This document shows positions 33,882 to 42,538 of a DNA stretch of 64,000 nucleotides, piece by piece. The stretch covers positions 372,001-436,000 of the forward strand of contig CAVPXF010000053.1 in assembly GCA_963709655.1 (NCBI GenBank), written 5' to 3'. The notes beneath the pieces were generated by a model that did no database searches, was not told the origin of the DNA, and saw nothing but the letters and a program-made list of their open reading frames with translations. Every line of letters starts with the position of its first letter. Positions within the stretch are counted from its first letter, which is position 1. The stretch comes from Roseiarcus sp963709655 (lineage in GTDB: Bacteria > Pseudomonadota > Alphaproteobacteria > Rhizobiales > Beijerinckiaceae). The position numbers and the translations under genes were made by a program.

Positions 33882-35315
33882 TCACTTCGTCACGAAGCAC
33901 TGGCCGCCGTCGCCCTTCACCCGGGCGCAGAGCGCGGCGGCGTCCGCCTTGGAAAGCCCGGACACGCGCACGCGATAGACCGCCTCGCCCCTGGAGGTCG
34001 CCTTGTGAACCCCGAGCGCTGCGCCGCCGAGCGCGGAAGCGTATTTCTCGTTGAGCTTGGCGACCACGCTTTTGGCTTCCGCCTCGGACCGGGGCGCGGC
34101 GAGCTGGACCGCCCAGCCGCCGGAGGTCGTCGCAGCCGGATCGGCCGCCGCCGGCGCCTCGGGCTCGGCCGCCGCGACCTGCGTCTTGACCTTGGCCGGC
34201 TTTTCGGACTTGGACGTCGCGCCAAGCTGGACCGGCTCGCCGGGCGCGTCGGCCGGAGCGGTCGTGTCGGTCTTGGCCACCACGACGCGGGCCGAGGACT
34301 TGGCGGAGAGCTTCGTCGGCAGATCGATCTTCGGCGTCGAGGGCTCGGCGCTGGCGGCGGTGGCCTTCGTCGCAGGCTTCGCGGGCGGCGGCGGTGCGGC
34401 GGGGGCGGACGCGGTTTGGGCCGGCTCGGTGTCGGCGGGCAAAGCCGGAATCGGCGTCCCGTCGGGGCGCAGCGAGATGGTCCTGACCGGCTTTGGCTCC
34501 GGGAAGGACGGCGCGACCGCCGCAGGAGGCGGCGGCGTCATCACCACGACCGGGGTGTCGACCGTATTGCGCACGGCCGAGGCGCCGGGGGAATCGGACG
34601 CCGCGGCTGGCGCGGGAGAGGACGGCGCCGCGGTCTGGGCGTGCAGATCGACGGGTTGCTCCTCGTTGTTCACCACCGTCACGCGACCGACCTGCGTGTT
34701 GTCCTTGAGCAAGGAGGCGCCGGCGTCGTTCGGCGTCGAGACGGTCGCGTCGCTCGGCGGCTGCACCTTGGTCGGGCCTTGTGCGGCGGCGATAAACGGC
34801 GGCGCCTTCGGCATGCCGGGCAGTCCGCCCTTGAGCGCAAAGACCGCGCCGATCATCGCGACGCCGGCGATGGCGAGGGTGGAAACCGTCCAGAGCCAGC
34901 GACGCGACCGGCGCGGCTGAGACGACGCCGGCTCGTCGCGAATGTCCGCGTACAGCTCCGGGCCCGCGGTATCGGGTTCGCTGTCGTCGTACGCGGCGTC
35001 GATCTCGGGCTCAGGATCGCTCGGGTCGTCGAAGGCGGGCCGCGGCGCGGCGGCCTCGATGGGCGGCGCAATCGGCGACGGCGGTTGCGGCGGCGTGACA
35101 ACGGGAGGCGGAGCGGCGACGGGCGGCGCTGGCGCCGCTAGCGGCGGCGGCGCGGCCTGGCCGCCCGCCGCTTTCGGCCGCGAGGCCTCGACCAGCCGCG
35201 CGAGTTCAGCCAGCGGATCCTCGACGCCGCCCGCGGGCGTCCCGGCCGTCCGCAGCCGCTTTTCGAAGTCCTCCAAGTCGATGTCAGCCGCCACGCGTGC
35301 TCCGGAAACGTTCAT
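33882..35315 (-). CDS. SPOR-domain cell-envelope protein
   Basis: About 477-aa protein with a cytoplasmic acidic N-terminal part (DLEDFEKRLR), one transmembrane segment (WLWTVSTLAIAGVAMIGAVF) near residue 150, a long Pro/Ala-rich periplasmic linker, and a C-terminal SPOR domain (about residues 405-477, WAVQLAAPRSEAEAK to GGQCFVTK) that binds denuded septal peptidoglycan. ATG 35315 is preferred over 35357 because purines precede it. It is 66 bases downstream of argS and ahead of nagZ, so it may act in division or wall turnover. Confidence 0.88.
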   Translation of the reverse strand: MNVSGARVAADIDLEDFEKRLRTAGTPAGGVEDPLAELARLVEASRPKAAGGQAAPPPLAAPAPPVAAPPPVVTPPQPPSPIAPPIEAAAPRPAFDDPSDPEPEIDAAYDDSEPDTAGPELYADIRDEPASSQPRRSRRWLWTVSTLAIAGVAMIGAVFALKGGLPGMPKAPPFIAAAQGPTKVQPPSDATVSTPNDAGASLLKDNTQVGRVTVVNNEEQPVDLHAQTAAPSSPAPAAASDSPGASAVRNTVDTPVVVMTPPPPAAVAPSFPEPKPVRTISLRPDGTPIPALPADTEPAQTASAPAAPPPPAKPATKATAASAEPSTPKIDLPTKLSAKSSARVVVAKTDTTAPADAPGEPVQLGATSKSEKPAKVKTQVAAAEPEAPAAADPAATTSGGWAVQLAAPRSEAEAKSVVAKLNEKYASALGGAALGVHKATSRGEAVYRVRVSGLSKADAAALCARVKGDGGQCFVTK

Positions 35316-35381
35316 GTCGTCCTCGTCACCTCGCGAGACCCACTCGGCGCGCCTCATACGCGCCGATGAATGCTGGGTCCG

Positions 35382-37154
35382 CTAACGCATTTCCTCCGGG
35401 GCGCTAACGCCCAAGATCGACAGCGCGGAGGCCAAAACAAGGCCGACTGAGGCCACCAGGGCCAACCGCGCATACGACAAGCTTCGATTGTCTTCCTTAA
35501 CGAAACGCAAATCCTTCAGATCCTTGCCGCGATTCCAGTGCGCGTGGAAACGGGTGGCGAGCTCGTGGGCGTAGAAGGCGACGCGGTGCGGCTCGTGCGC
35601 CTCGGCCGCCTGCAGGACGATGCGCGGATATTGCGCCATGGTCCTGAGAAGGTCGCGCTCGCCCTCGTCGGTGAGCAGGGCGAAGTCGGCGCCGGCGAGC
35701 GCGTCGAGCGAGAGATCGAGGTCCGGAAAGGCGGCGTGGCCCTGCCTCAGGACGCTGCGCGCCCGAGCATGAGCGTATTGCACGTAGAAGACCGGATTGT
35801 CCTGGCTCTGCTCGATCACCTTGGCCAGGTCGAAATCGAGCGGCGCGTCGTTCTTGCGCATCAGCATAATGAAGCGCACGGCGTCCGGGCCGACCTCGTC
35901 CACCACTTCGCGAAGCGTGACGAAGTCCCCGGAGCGCTTAGACATTTTGACCTGCTCGCCAGCCCTCATCAGGCGCACGAGTTGGCACAGGCGCACTTCG
36001 AGTCTGGCTCTGTTGTCGGACAGGGCAGCGACCGCGGCCTGCATCCGCCGGACGTAGCCGCCGTGGTCGGCGCCCCAGACGTCAACCAGGGTCAGAAAGC
36101 CGCGGTCGATCTTTGTCTTGTGGTAGGCGATGTCGCTGGCGAAATAGGTGTAGCCGCCGTCCGACTTGACCAGCGGCCGGTCGACGTCGTCGCCGAACGC
36201 GGTCGACCGGAACAGGGTCTGCTCGCGGTCTTCCCAGTCGTCGGCGGACCCGCCTTTGGGCGGCGGCAGCCGGCCCTCGTAGATGAGGCCCTTGGCTCTC
36301 AGCGCGTCGATCGCCTCCTCCACCCGGTTGGGACCGCCGTCGACGCCGGTCAGTTCGCGCTCGGAGGCGAACACCTCGTGAGCGATGTTGAGGGCGGCGA
36401 GATCGTCGCGAATCAGCGCCATCATCGCGTCGATCGCGCGCCGGCGGACGAGCGGCAGCCAAGCCGATTCCGGCTCGTCGCTCAAGCCCGCGCCGAATTC
36501 CGCCTTCAGCGCTTCGCCGACCGCCTTGAGGTAGTCGCCCGGATAGAGCCCCTCAGGGATCGAGATCGCCTCGCCGAGCGCCTCGCGGTAGCGCAGATGG
36601 GCCGAGCGGGCGAGCGCGTTCACCTGGGCGCCGGCGTCGTTGATGTAATATTCGCGCGTCGCCGGGAAGCCGGCGAAATTCAGGAGGTTCGCCAGCGCGT
36701 CGCCGAACACGGCGCCCCGCGCGTGCCCGACATGCATCGGTCCGGTCGGATTTGCGCTGACATATTCGACGTTCACCGGCGTGGCGACGGCTGGGCGCCC
36801 GGCGCCGAAGGCCGCGCGCTGCGTGAGAACGGCGCTCAGGACCTTCTCGTAAACCTCTGCTTGCAAGACAATATTGATAAATCCGGGTCCCGCGACCTCC
36901 GCCTTCGCCACATCCGGTTCGGCGGCGAGATCAGCGGCGAGCCGTTCGGCGAGCGCGCGCGGGTTCGAGCCGGAGGCCTTCGCCTCTTTCGCGTAGACCA
37001 TCGCGGCGTTGGTCGAGAGATCGCCATGGGCGGCGTCGCGCGGCGGCTCGACGACGAAGCGGGCGAGATCGAGGTCGTACGGCAGTTCGCCGGCCTCGAT
37101 CCGCTTCTCGATCAGCGCCCCCACCCGCGCCTGGAAATCCGCAAAAAGGTTCAT
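35382..37154 (-). CDS. argS: Arginyl-tRNA synthetase
   Basis: 590-aa class I synthetase charging tRNA-Arg. The N-terminal additional domain is followed by NPTGPMHVGHARG with the HIGH-like motif HVGH (about residue 138) and, further on, KMSKRSGDFV (KMSKS loop, about residue 415). The C-terminal anticodon-binding helical domain ends in SILGVSAPEEMR. ATG 37154 follows GGAG at a good distance and gives the family N-terminus (NLFADFQARV); the longer frame to 37193 is rejected. Confidence 0.97.
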   Translation of the reverse strand: MNLFADFQARVGALIEKRIEAGELPYDLDLARFVVEPPRDAAHGDLSTNAAMVYAKEAKASGSNPRALAERLAADLAAEPDVAKAEVAGPGFINIVLQAEVYEKVLSAVLTQRAAFGAGRPAVATPVNVEYVSANPTGPMHVGHARGAVFGDALANLLNFAGFPATREYYINDAGAQVNALARSAHLRYREALGEAISIPEGLYPGDYLKAVGEALKAEFGAGLSDEPESAWLPLVRRRAIDAMMALIRDDLAALNIAHEVFASERELTGVDGGPNRVEEAIDALRAKGLIYEGRLPPPKGGSADDWEDREQTLFRSTAFGDDVDRPLVKSDGGYTYFASDIAYHKTKIDRGFLTLVDVWGADHGGYVRRMQAAVAALSDNRARLEVRLCQLVRLMRAGEQVKMSKRSGDFVTLREVVDEVGPDAVRFIMLMRKNDAPLDFDLAKVIEQSQDNPVFYVQYAHARARSVLRQGHAAFPDLDLSLDALAGADFALLTDEGERDLLRTMAQYPRIVLQAAEAHEPHRVAFYAHELATRFHAHWNRGKDLKDLRFVKEDNRSLSYARLALVASVGLVLASALSILGVSAPEEMR

Positions 37155-37213
37155 TGTCTCCGCCAAGGCGTCAACGGGATTTGTTCGGCGCAACAGGGGC
37201 AGCCGCCGCTGTA

Positions 37214-37273
37214 GACGCGGTCCATAGCCCGTCGACAGACGGGCGTTCTTCCGAACGCCCTATGGACCGCGTC
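37214..37273. repeat. Nested (Y-shaped) palindrome between dgt and argS
   Basis: A perfect 14-bp outer stem (GACGCGGTCCATAG with CTATGGACCGCGTC) encloses two further hairpins, CCCGTC-GACA-GACGGG (37228-37243) and GGGCGTTC-TTCC-GAACGCCC (37241-37260), sharing three G. This would fold as a three-way junction in RNA or as a cruciform in DNA. It could be a repetitive extragenic palindrome or a terminator. Confidence 0.75.
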
Positions 37274-37275
37274 CG

Positions 37276-37299
37276 CCGCGCTCAGCGAGCGCGGCTACA
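37276..37299 (+). repeat. Single copy of the array hairpin motif
   Basis: CCGCGCTC-AGC-GAGCGCGG followed by CTACA differs from the 19-kb array unit only by a compensated G-to-C pair in the stem. It is the best dispersed relative of the array unit in the window. Confidence 0.75.
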
Positions 37300-37341
37300 A
37301 GCCATCGCGCCCGACGCTTCGCCCAAACAGACGCAGGGCGT

Positions 37342-38544
37342 CTACCGCAAGTCCCGCGGCCCGTCAAAAAGACGGGCGTGCTCGTGGATGGCGAACCGGT
37401 CGGTCATACCGGCGATATAGTCGGCGACCGCGCGCGCCTTATCGACGCCCTCGGCCTTGGCCGCCCAGACCGGCGGCATCAGCGATGGGTTGGCGATGAA
37501 GGCCGCGAACAAACGGCGCAGTGTCGCCTCAGCCTTGTCGCGCACCGCCTGCACTTCAGGATGGCGGTACATGCGGGCGAACAGGAACGCCTTGACGTCG
37601 CGGTCGGCGGCCTCGAATGGCGGCGAGTGGGCGACGAGCGGCCGGCCGGCGGAAGCGACCGCTTCAGGGCTGGCCACGCCGGCGGTCTCGATCCGCCGCC
37701 GGCTCTCGCCGATTGCGTCCTCGATGAACCGGGTGATCACCCGCCGGGTGAGTTCATGGGTGAGGCGGCTCGCCTCGAGGCCCGGATGGCGGTCCTCGAT
37801 CTCGGCGACCACCGCGGCGATAAAGGGAACCGCGGCGCAAAGGTCGGCAAGCGGGAAAAGCCCGGCCCGGAGCCCGTCGTCGATGTCGTGCGCGTCGTAG
37901 GCGATGTCGTCAGCAAGCGCCGCCGCTTGCGCCTCGAGGCTCGCGAAGCTCGACAAGTCGAGCCGCAGGCGCCGATCGCAATCCAGGATGTCCGCCGGCA
38001 GGCCGCGCTCGCGGTAGCGCCCGGACGGCCGCCCCGCGGCGTCGACGAGCGGCCCATTGTGCTTGACGATGCCGGCGAGAGTGGTGTCGGTGAGGTTCAA
38101 GCCGTCGAAATCAGCGTAGTGTCGCTCGAGCCCGGTGACGATGCGCAAAGCATGGCTGTTGTGGTCAAAGCCGCCGTCGCCAGCCATGCAGGCGTCGAGC
38201 GCCTCCTCTCCGGTATGGCCGAACGGCGTGTGCCCGAGATCGTGGGCGAGCGCGACCGCCTCGGCGAGATCGTCGTCGAGCTTGAGCGCGCGCGCCAGCG
38301 CCCGGGCGATCTGCGCCACCTCGATCGTGTGGGTGAGCCGGGTGCGGAAATGGTCGCCCTCGTGATGGACGAACACCTGGGTCTTGTGGGCAAGGCGCCG
38401 AAACGCGGTCGAATGGACGATGCGGTCGCGGTCGCGCTGGAATTCGGTGCGGGTCGGCGACGGCGGCTCGGCGACGAGGCGGCGCGCAACGGCAGGGTTC
38501 GCCGCATGGGGGGCGCGCGGCCCCCGCCCCTCATCCTCGGCCAT
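37342..38544 (-). CDS. dgt: dGTP triphosphohydrolase-like HD protein
   Basis: 400-aa cytoplasmic HD-domain enzyme hydrolysing dNTPs to nucleoside and triphosphate. HD motif residues are visible in RTRLTHTIEVAQIAR (His), AHDLGHTPFGHTGEEAL (HD pair and following His) and the later Asp in LADDIAYDAHDIDDGL. The length matches class 2 deoxyguanosinetriphosphate triphosphohydrolase-like proteins. ATG 38544 is preferred over 38550 because GGGG is well spaced. It is divergent from erpA, as in many Hyphomicrobiales. Confidence 0.92.
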   Translation of the reverse strand: MAEDEGRGPRAPHAANPAVARRLVAEPPSPTRTEFQRDRDRIVHSTAFRRLAHKTQVFVHHEGDHFRTRLTHTIEVAQIARALARALKLDDDLAEAVALAHDLGHTPFGHTGEEALDACMAGDGGFDHNSHALRIVTGLERHYADFDGLNLTDTTLAGIVKHNGPLVDAAGRPSGRYRERGLPADILDCDRRLRLDLSSFASLEAQAAALADDIAYDAHDIDDGLRAGLFPLADLCAAVPFIAAVVAEIEDRHPGLEASRLTHELTRRVITRFIEDAIGESRRRIETAGVASPEAVASAGRPLVAHSPPFEAADRDVKAFLFARMYRHPEVQAVRDKAEATLRRLFAAFIANPSLMPPVWAAKAEGVDKARAVADYIAGMTDRFAIHEHARLFDGPRDLR

Positions 38545-38645
38545 CGGCATCCCCGGCGTTGCGCTTTCCCCTCGACGGCATATCTTAACCGCACGAAGTC
38601 TTGAAGTCGCCCGGATCGCCGCGCCGGGACATAAAAGGTGTCCGT

Positions 38646-38987
38646 ATGAGCGAAGCCGTCGTCTCCGACCCCGTCACGATCAGCGCCAGCGCCGCCAAGC
38701 GGCTGAACGCCATCCTCAAGGGCGAGGCGGGCGCAGCGTTGCGCATCTCGGTCAAGGGCGGCGGTTGCTCCGGCTTCCAGTATACCTACGACGTCGACCG
38801 GACACGCGCCGACGACGATTTCGTTGCGACCCGCGACGGGGCGACGGTGGTCATCGATCCCGTCTCGCTCGAGATGATGAAGGGCTCGGAACTCGACTTC
38901 GTCGATGACCTGATGGGCCAGTCGTTCCGGATCAAGAACCCGAACGCCGTCGCCTCCTGCGGCTGCGGGGTGAGCTTTTCGGTCTGA
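38646..38987 (+). CDS. erpA: A-type iron-sulphur cluster insertion protein
   Basis: 113-aa HesB/IscA-family carrier delivering Fe-S clusters to target proteins. The three conserved Cys residues occur in KGGGCSGFQY (about residue 40) and ASCGCGVSF (CGC near the C-terminus, residues 106-108). Divergent from dgt with about 100 bases between. Whether it is the ErpA or IscA subtype is not certain from sequence alone; length and context favour ErpA. Confidence 0.93.
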   Translation: MSEAVVSDPVTISASAAKRLNAILKGEAGAALRISVKGGGCSGFQYTYDVDRTRADDDFVATRDGATVVIDPVSLEMMKGSELDFVDDLMGQSFRIKNPNAVASCGCGVSFSV

Positions 38988-39006
38988 CTGTGACGACCGT
39001 CCTCGG

Positions 39007-39822
39007 CTACCCCCGATCGAAGGTCCGCGCCAGCCAGTCGGCCACGATCCGGGCGGGAACGCGCCAGGACATGTCCAGCATCATGGCGTGCGGAACGCCC
39101 GGCAGCATGTGCGTCTCGGCGTTCCAGAAGAGCGACGAGAAGGTGAGGTCGGTCCAGGGGACGAAACAGTCGTCGGCTCCGGCGAGCGCGAGGGCCGGCA
39201 GCCGCGGGCGCCGCATCATCTCCAGCCATTGCGGCGCCAACAGCTCCAGGTTGGCGCGCATGGACTCGCGCTGCAACAGGGCCGCGTAGCGCATCGCGCG
39301 ATCGACCGGGAAGTTTTCGGAAAAGAGTCCCCTGCGAATGGCGGCGGTGTCGGACGGCTCGACGCCGCGGGACTGGACCCGGGTCAGCGCCAGGAGCAGC
39401 GCCGGGTGGCCGAGGGCCATGTTCATGACGGCGCCGCTCAGCCCCGCAAAGCTCGCGGACGCGAGCAGGACGAGGCCGGACGCCGGATGCCTTTGGACGA
39501 AACGCTGGGCGACGACGCCGCCCATGGAATGTCCGACGACGACGGGGGGCGGGTCGAGTCCGGCCGAGGCCGCAGCGACGTCGGCGACATAGTCGGCCAA
39601 TCCGAACGAATCCAGCTGCTTGCGTCCGGCGCTACGGCCGTGGCCGCTGAGCGACACGGCGATGCCGCGAAAGCCCGCTTCGGCGAAGAACGGCAGGAAA
39701 TGCTCGGCCCAGATCCAGGCGCCGCAAAAGGCGCCGTGCACGAACAGGAGCGGCGGCCGGCGCGACGGTTCCCCGGCCGTGAGGATTTCGAGCGGCTGAT
39801 CCTTGCCGACGTGCATGGTCAT
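39007..39822 (-). CDS. Alpha/beta-fold hydrolase
   Basis: 271-aa serine hydrolase. LLFVHGAFCGAWIW forms the oxyanion region near residue 25, VVGHSMGGVVAQ the nucleophile elbow (Ser near residue 97), AGADDCFVP the acid and LPGVPHAMML the His. A GGAGGGAG ribosome-binding site supports ATG 39822. Substrate unknown; ester, lactone or thioester hydrolysis are all possible. It is convergent with erpA. Confidence 0.88.
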   Translation of the reverse strand: MTMHVGKDQPLEILTAGEPSRRPPLLFVHGAFCGAWIWAEHFLPFFAEAGFRGIAVSLSGHGRSAGRKQLDSFGLADYVADVAAASAGLDPPPVVVGHSMGGVVAQRFVQRHPASGLVLLASASFAGLSGAVMNMALGHPALLLALTRVQSRGVEPSDTAAIRRGLFSENFPVDRAMRYAALLQRESMRANLELLAPQWLEMMRRPRLPALALAGADDCFVPWTDLTFSSLFWNAETHMLPGVPHAMMLDMSWRVPARIVADWLARTFDRG

Positions 39823-40028
39823 GGTCGTCTCCCTCCGTCCCGGCGCCCACGCCGTCACCCCGTCAGGCGGATCGTCTTAGTTCGTAGGGAACCGGTTTCG
39901 CCGCTGCGGATCAAGCGCCGAATGCAAAATCGGACGGCAGCCGGGCCGGCGCCCGGAGCTGGGAAGCGATCAGTGGACAATTGAGCGTCGGTCGAGCCTG
40001 CCTGGGGCTCGGCGGACCGGCTCAAGTC

Positions 40029-40238
40029 TTACGCGGCGCGGACGGCGATCTCGTTCCGCACGGCAGTCACGCCGGGCACACGGCGCGCGTCCGCCTCCGC
40101 GCAGGCCCTTTGGTAGCCTCGTTCGACCCTCCCGTGCAGAGTGACCAGACCGCGATCCACTTCCACGGTCACTTCGTAACGAGGTATCGCCAGGTCCCAA
40201 TACAGTGCGTTCGCGACCTCGGCGCTGATATCCGGCAT
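40029..40238 (-). CDS. BON-domain protein
   Basis: 69-aa protein that is a single BON domain: ALYWDLAIPRYEVTVEVDRG, VTLHGRVERGYQR with the conserved Gly, and GVTAVRNEIAV at the end. Larger BON proteins bind membranes or phospholipids. ATG 40238 follows GGAGGG; the longer frame to 40271 is rejected. No signal peptide, so probably cytoplasmic. Confidence 0.85.
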   Translation of the reverse strand: MPDISAEVANALYWDLAIPRYEVTVEVDRGLVTLHGRVERGYQRACAEADARRVPGVTAVRNEIAVRAA

Positions 40239-40681
40239 GATGCGCCCTCCCAAAACGGCAATCGGACACAATCACGCAAAATAATTACACGCAACTTATT
40301 ATTCGGCTTTGCCTTGGCATGCCTTAGTTCACAACTCACAACAATCCTAGATTGTCACTATTTGCTTATGCGGTTGCCGAATTCGCTTTCGAAGAAGCCG
40401 ACGAGCCCTGTCGCTGTTTGCGACCTTCGGCCCGCAACAATTGCGACCGGAAGCAGGCGCGCCGGCGCTCGCCAAGACGCATTCGGTCGGCAATCCGATG
40501 AATAAAATATGTGTCGATTATGCGAACGGCGGCAACCCGCAAACTGCCCCGCCCCGGGCTTCGCATCCCCCGATGCGACCGACGCAGGTTGCCGCCGTCT
40601 GGACGAAGCATTACGAAAAATTCATGTCGGGCGTCAATCCTCGTTTGGACCTCCGCCGTCATTATCCCCACGGCGTAAGGA
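40239..40681. other. Intergenic stretch, relatively AT-rich
   Basis: About 440 bases upstream of the BON gene. The first 130 bases are AT-rich and probably contain its promoter. I see no supportable gene or repeat in the rest. Confidence 0.5.
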
Positions 40682-41105
40682 TCACGCGGCCGTCACCGAG
40701 CCGTGCGAGCGCTCGCCTCGCCCGACGAACCGTGGTGCGCCTTCCGCCAACGGCTGTTGCAGCGCAAGCCCGTCGGACGTCTCGGCCGCAAGCCCGCGGT
40801 CAAACCCGGCAGGGTTGGTCAATATGACCGGCAACGCCTTGAGATCGATCGGCGCCGCGATCGCGTTCGCGTCCGTCGTCAGGACGCCAAACATATCGTG
40901 GCCGCCGTCGTCCGGCGCGCCCTTGGATTCCCTCTCGCCGCGCCAGGGCGTCCAGAGACCAGCGAAGGCGAAAAGAAACCTATCCTCATTCAGAGACCAG
41001 ATCGGCGTCGTGTGCGGGTCCGCGCATCGAGCGGCGATGGAGAGGCCGCTCGAAGGCGGCCTCGAAGTTCGACTGCACCCAGGGGGTGAGCAGCCCTTGA
41101 CCATC
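40682..41105 (-). pseudogene. Remnant of an SRAP (SOS response-associated peptidase) gene
   Basis: From about 41000 to 40682 the minus strand encodes WSLNEDRFLFAFAGLW, VLTTDANAIAAPI, KALPVILTNPAGFD and LALQQPLAEGAP, the C-terminal half of SRAP/YedK proteins that protect abasic sites in single-stranded DNA. The N-terminal half with the catalytic Cys2 is missing; fragments in other frames up to 41105 (GLLTPWV, PLHRRSM) look like decayed upstream parts. It has no start and several frame breaks, so it is a pseudogene. Confidence 0.75.
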
Positions 41106-41733
41106 AGGCGGCAAGCTTCGGCGCCGCATCCACAAGAAGGTTCTGGAAAGCCGTCCACAACGGTAGGATGCGATCGTCGGCGACGAGATGCCGACACAAC
41201 GCGCCGTGGCTATTGCTGTCCAAAGCAACATGTTGGACCAGGAAATGTCGGAAAGCGCCGAGCGACGGTTCGTCCCAATCGGGCGCTTGCAGCATCGCGC
41301 TGAAGACCCGCGGCAGCCCTTCATCTTCGTAACTCGACAGGCTCATCGCCCGAACGAGAGGCTCCATCCGGTGGACATCTTCGAGGTACGCGTGGCCGAT
41401 CTTGTCGACACGCTCCCGCTCGACCGGATCCAAACTCGACATCGCGGCCGCGCGCCGAATGAACTCGTCATGGTCCATTTTCTCCCCGTCCGCGGCGATG
41501 TCCGGGTACGGGCTAAGGTTGGCAGTGTCGCATTCTCCTTCTCGGAGTTCGGCGAGCTTGCGGTCCGACGGATAAAGCCCGCAAGCAATATCGACCGCTT
41601 CGACGAACTGGACCGAGAAATAGTAGTAAGCGGCGCAAACCGCCATGAGTTCCTCACGGTTCAACGCCGACCACTTGAGATTGCACATATAGTCGATGAC
41701 CGCGTGATAGCGGTTGAGGGAAGCGACTGTCAT
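41104..41733 (-). CDS. Haem-oxygenase-like fold protein
   Basis: 209-aa helical protein. FRHFLVQHVALDSNSHGALC near residue 165 resembles the Glu/His/Asp-His helix of haem-oxygenase-like diiron and DUF3050-type proteins, where an H-x3-D-x3-HG pattern contributes metal ligands. A second histidine cluster lies in MDHDEFIRRAAAM. GGGGACC precedes ATG 41733. The function is unknown; a non-haem diiron oxidase/oxygenase is an inference from the motif. Confidence 0.65.
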   Translation of the reverse strand: MTVASLNRYHAVIDYMCNLKWSALNREELMAVCAAYYYFSVQFVEAVDIACGLYPSDRKLAELREGECDTANLSPYPDIAADGEKMDHDEFIRRAAAMSSLDPVERERVDKIGHAYLEDVHRMEPLVRAMSLSSYEDEGLPRVFSAMLQAPDWDEPSLGAFRHFLVQHVALDSNSHGALCRHLVADDRILPLWTAFQNLLVDAAPKLAA

Positions 41734-42319
41734 ATTGGTCCCCAAAAAAATTGACTGAACGGTGTTATCTTACGCACCAAATCGGGCGCTACTCAACGCA
41801 GCTCATGCTGTGGCACAAAGTCGCAGGCAGAAGGGTCTATGCAAAAGCGGCGGAATCGCCTCGCCGGTCTGGAAGCGCTCAATCAGTTGTAATCAATTGT
41901 GGTAATTTGGCTTTTTGTCGGTCATATTAACGCGTCGCGAGCCGTCGCTGTCGGCGATCCGGCCCGCAACGTGAGAGTTGTGCCCCTTTCACGTTGGCGT
42001 CGCGATGACCGCCCGGACCCGTCGGCCGCTCTCAGGTTTTGCCATGCGGTTCCCTCGGCCCAAGCGCGTTCTTCATGCAGATGAGATCATTGCGGAAATC
42101 GTCGCCAAGAGACTTGTCGAGCACGTCGAACGCGCGGACTCTGCGGTCATGAAGATTTACGGAGATTGCAAGGGCGGCTCCTTATAATGCCGTGCTTTCT
42201 CCGATCGGCGTTCGCCCGCCCCGACAGGTCGGCGCCGGGAGTCCAGTTACCCGGTCTACAGTCCACTTTTCACGCCATATTTGGACGGCTCAGCTGGCGC
42301 GGCGATCCTCCCGCCTGAC
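41734..42319. other. Mostly empty interval with one doubtful small frame
   Basis: This 586-base interval holds the promoter side of the haem-oxygenase-like gene and a doubtful small frame (42005-42187, listed). I see no repeat or RNA gene. Confidence 0.4.
42005..42187 (+). CDS. Possible small hypothetical protein
   Basis: 60-aa frame with a basic N-terminus (GFAMRFPRPKRVLHADEIIA) and a helical segment AEIVAKRLVEHVERAD. The helical part reads like a real protein and is not a shadow of another gene, but there is no clear ribosome-binding site and the C-terminus looks random. Could be a truncated relic. Confidence 0.3.
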   Translation: MTARTRRPLSGFAMRFPRPKRVLHADEIIAEIVAKRLVEHVERADSAVMKIYGDCKGGSL

Positions 42320-42538
42320 TCAGGCGCAGCCTCTCGCCCGCCTCGCCTCATAGGCGACCCAGACCCGCTTTCCCGCGACCATGGCGCGATCCGTCACGCC
42401 CCGCAGGGACAGATAGGCCTCGAGCTGTCGCCAGGTCTCCGCGTCCGGAAGGTCGCGGTCGTCGCGAATGTGCCGGACGAAATCGCCGGCCGGATCGTCT
42501 TCGGCCGGGCAGGTTTTGATGTAGGCGGCAAAAGACAT
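42320..42538 (-). CDS. YozE/SAM-like small protein
   Basis: 72-aa cytoplasmic protein. FAAYIKTCPAEDDPAGDFV and DRDLPDAETWRQLEAYLSLRG (given in parts) match the pattern of the YozE_SAM_like family, a short five-helix fold of unknown function: an acidic turn, GDF, then a DxDxP and LxxYL helix. GGAGTCC precedes ATG 42538. Confidence 0.7.
   Translation of the reverse strand: MSFAAYIKTCPAEDDPAGDFVRHIRDDRDLPDAETWRQLEAYLSLRGVTDRAMVAGKRVWVAYEARRARGCA

Noticed and set aside
32865..35141. 758-aa plus-strand open frame across nagZ and the SPOR gene
   Set aside because: Runs antisense through two well-supported genes, with extreme Arg/Gly content typical of GC-rich shadow frames.
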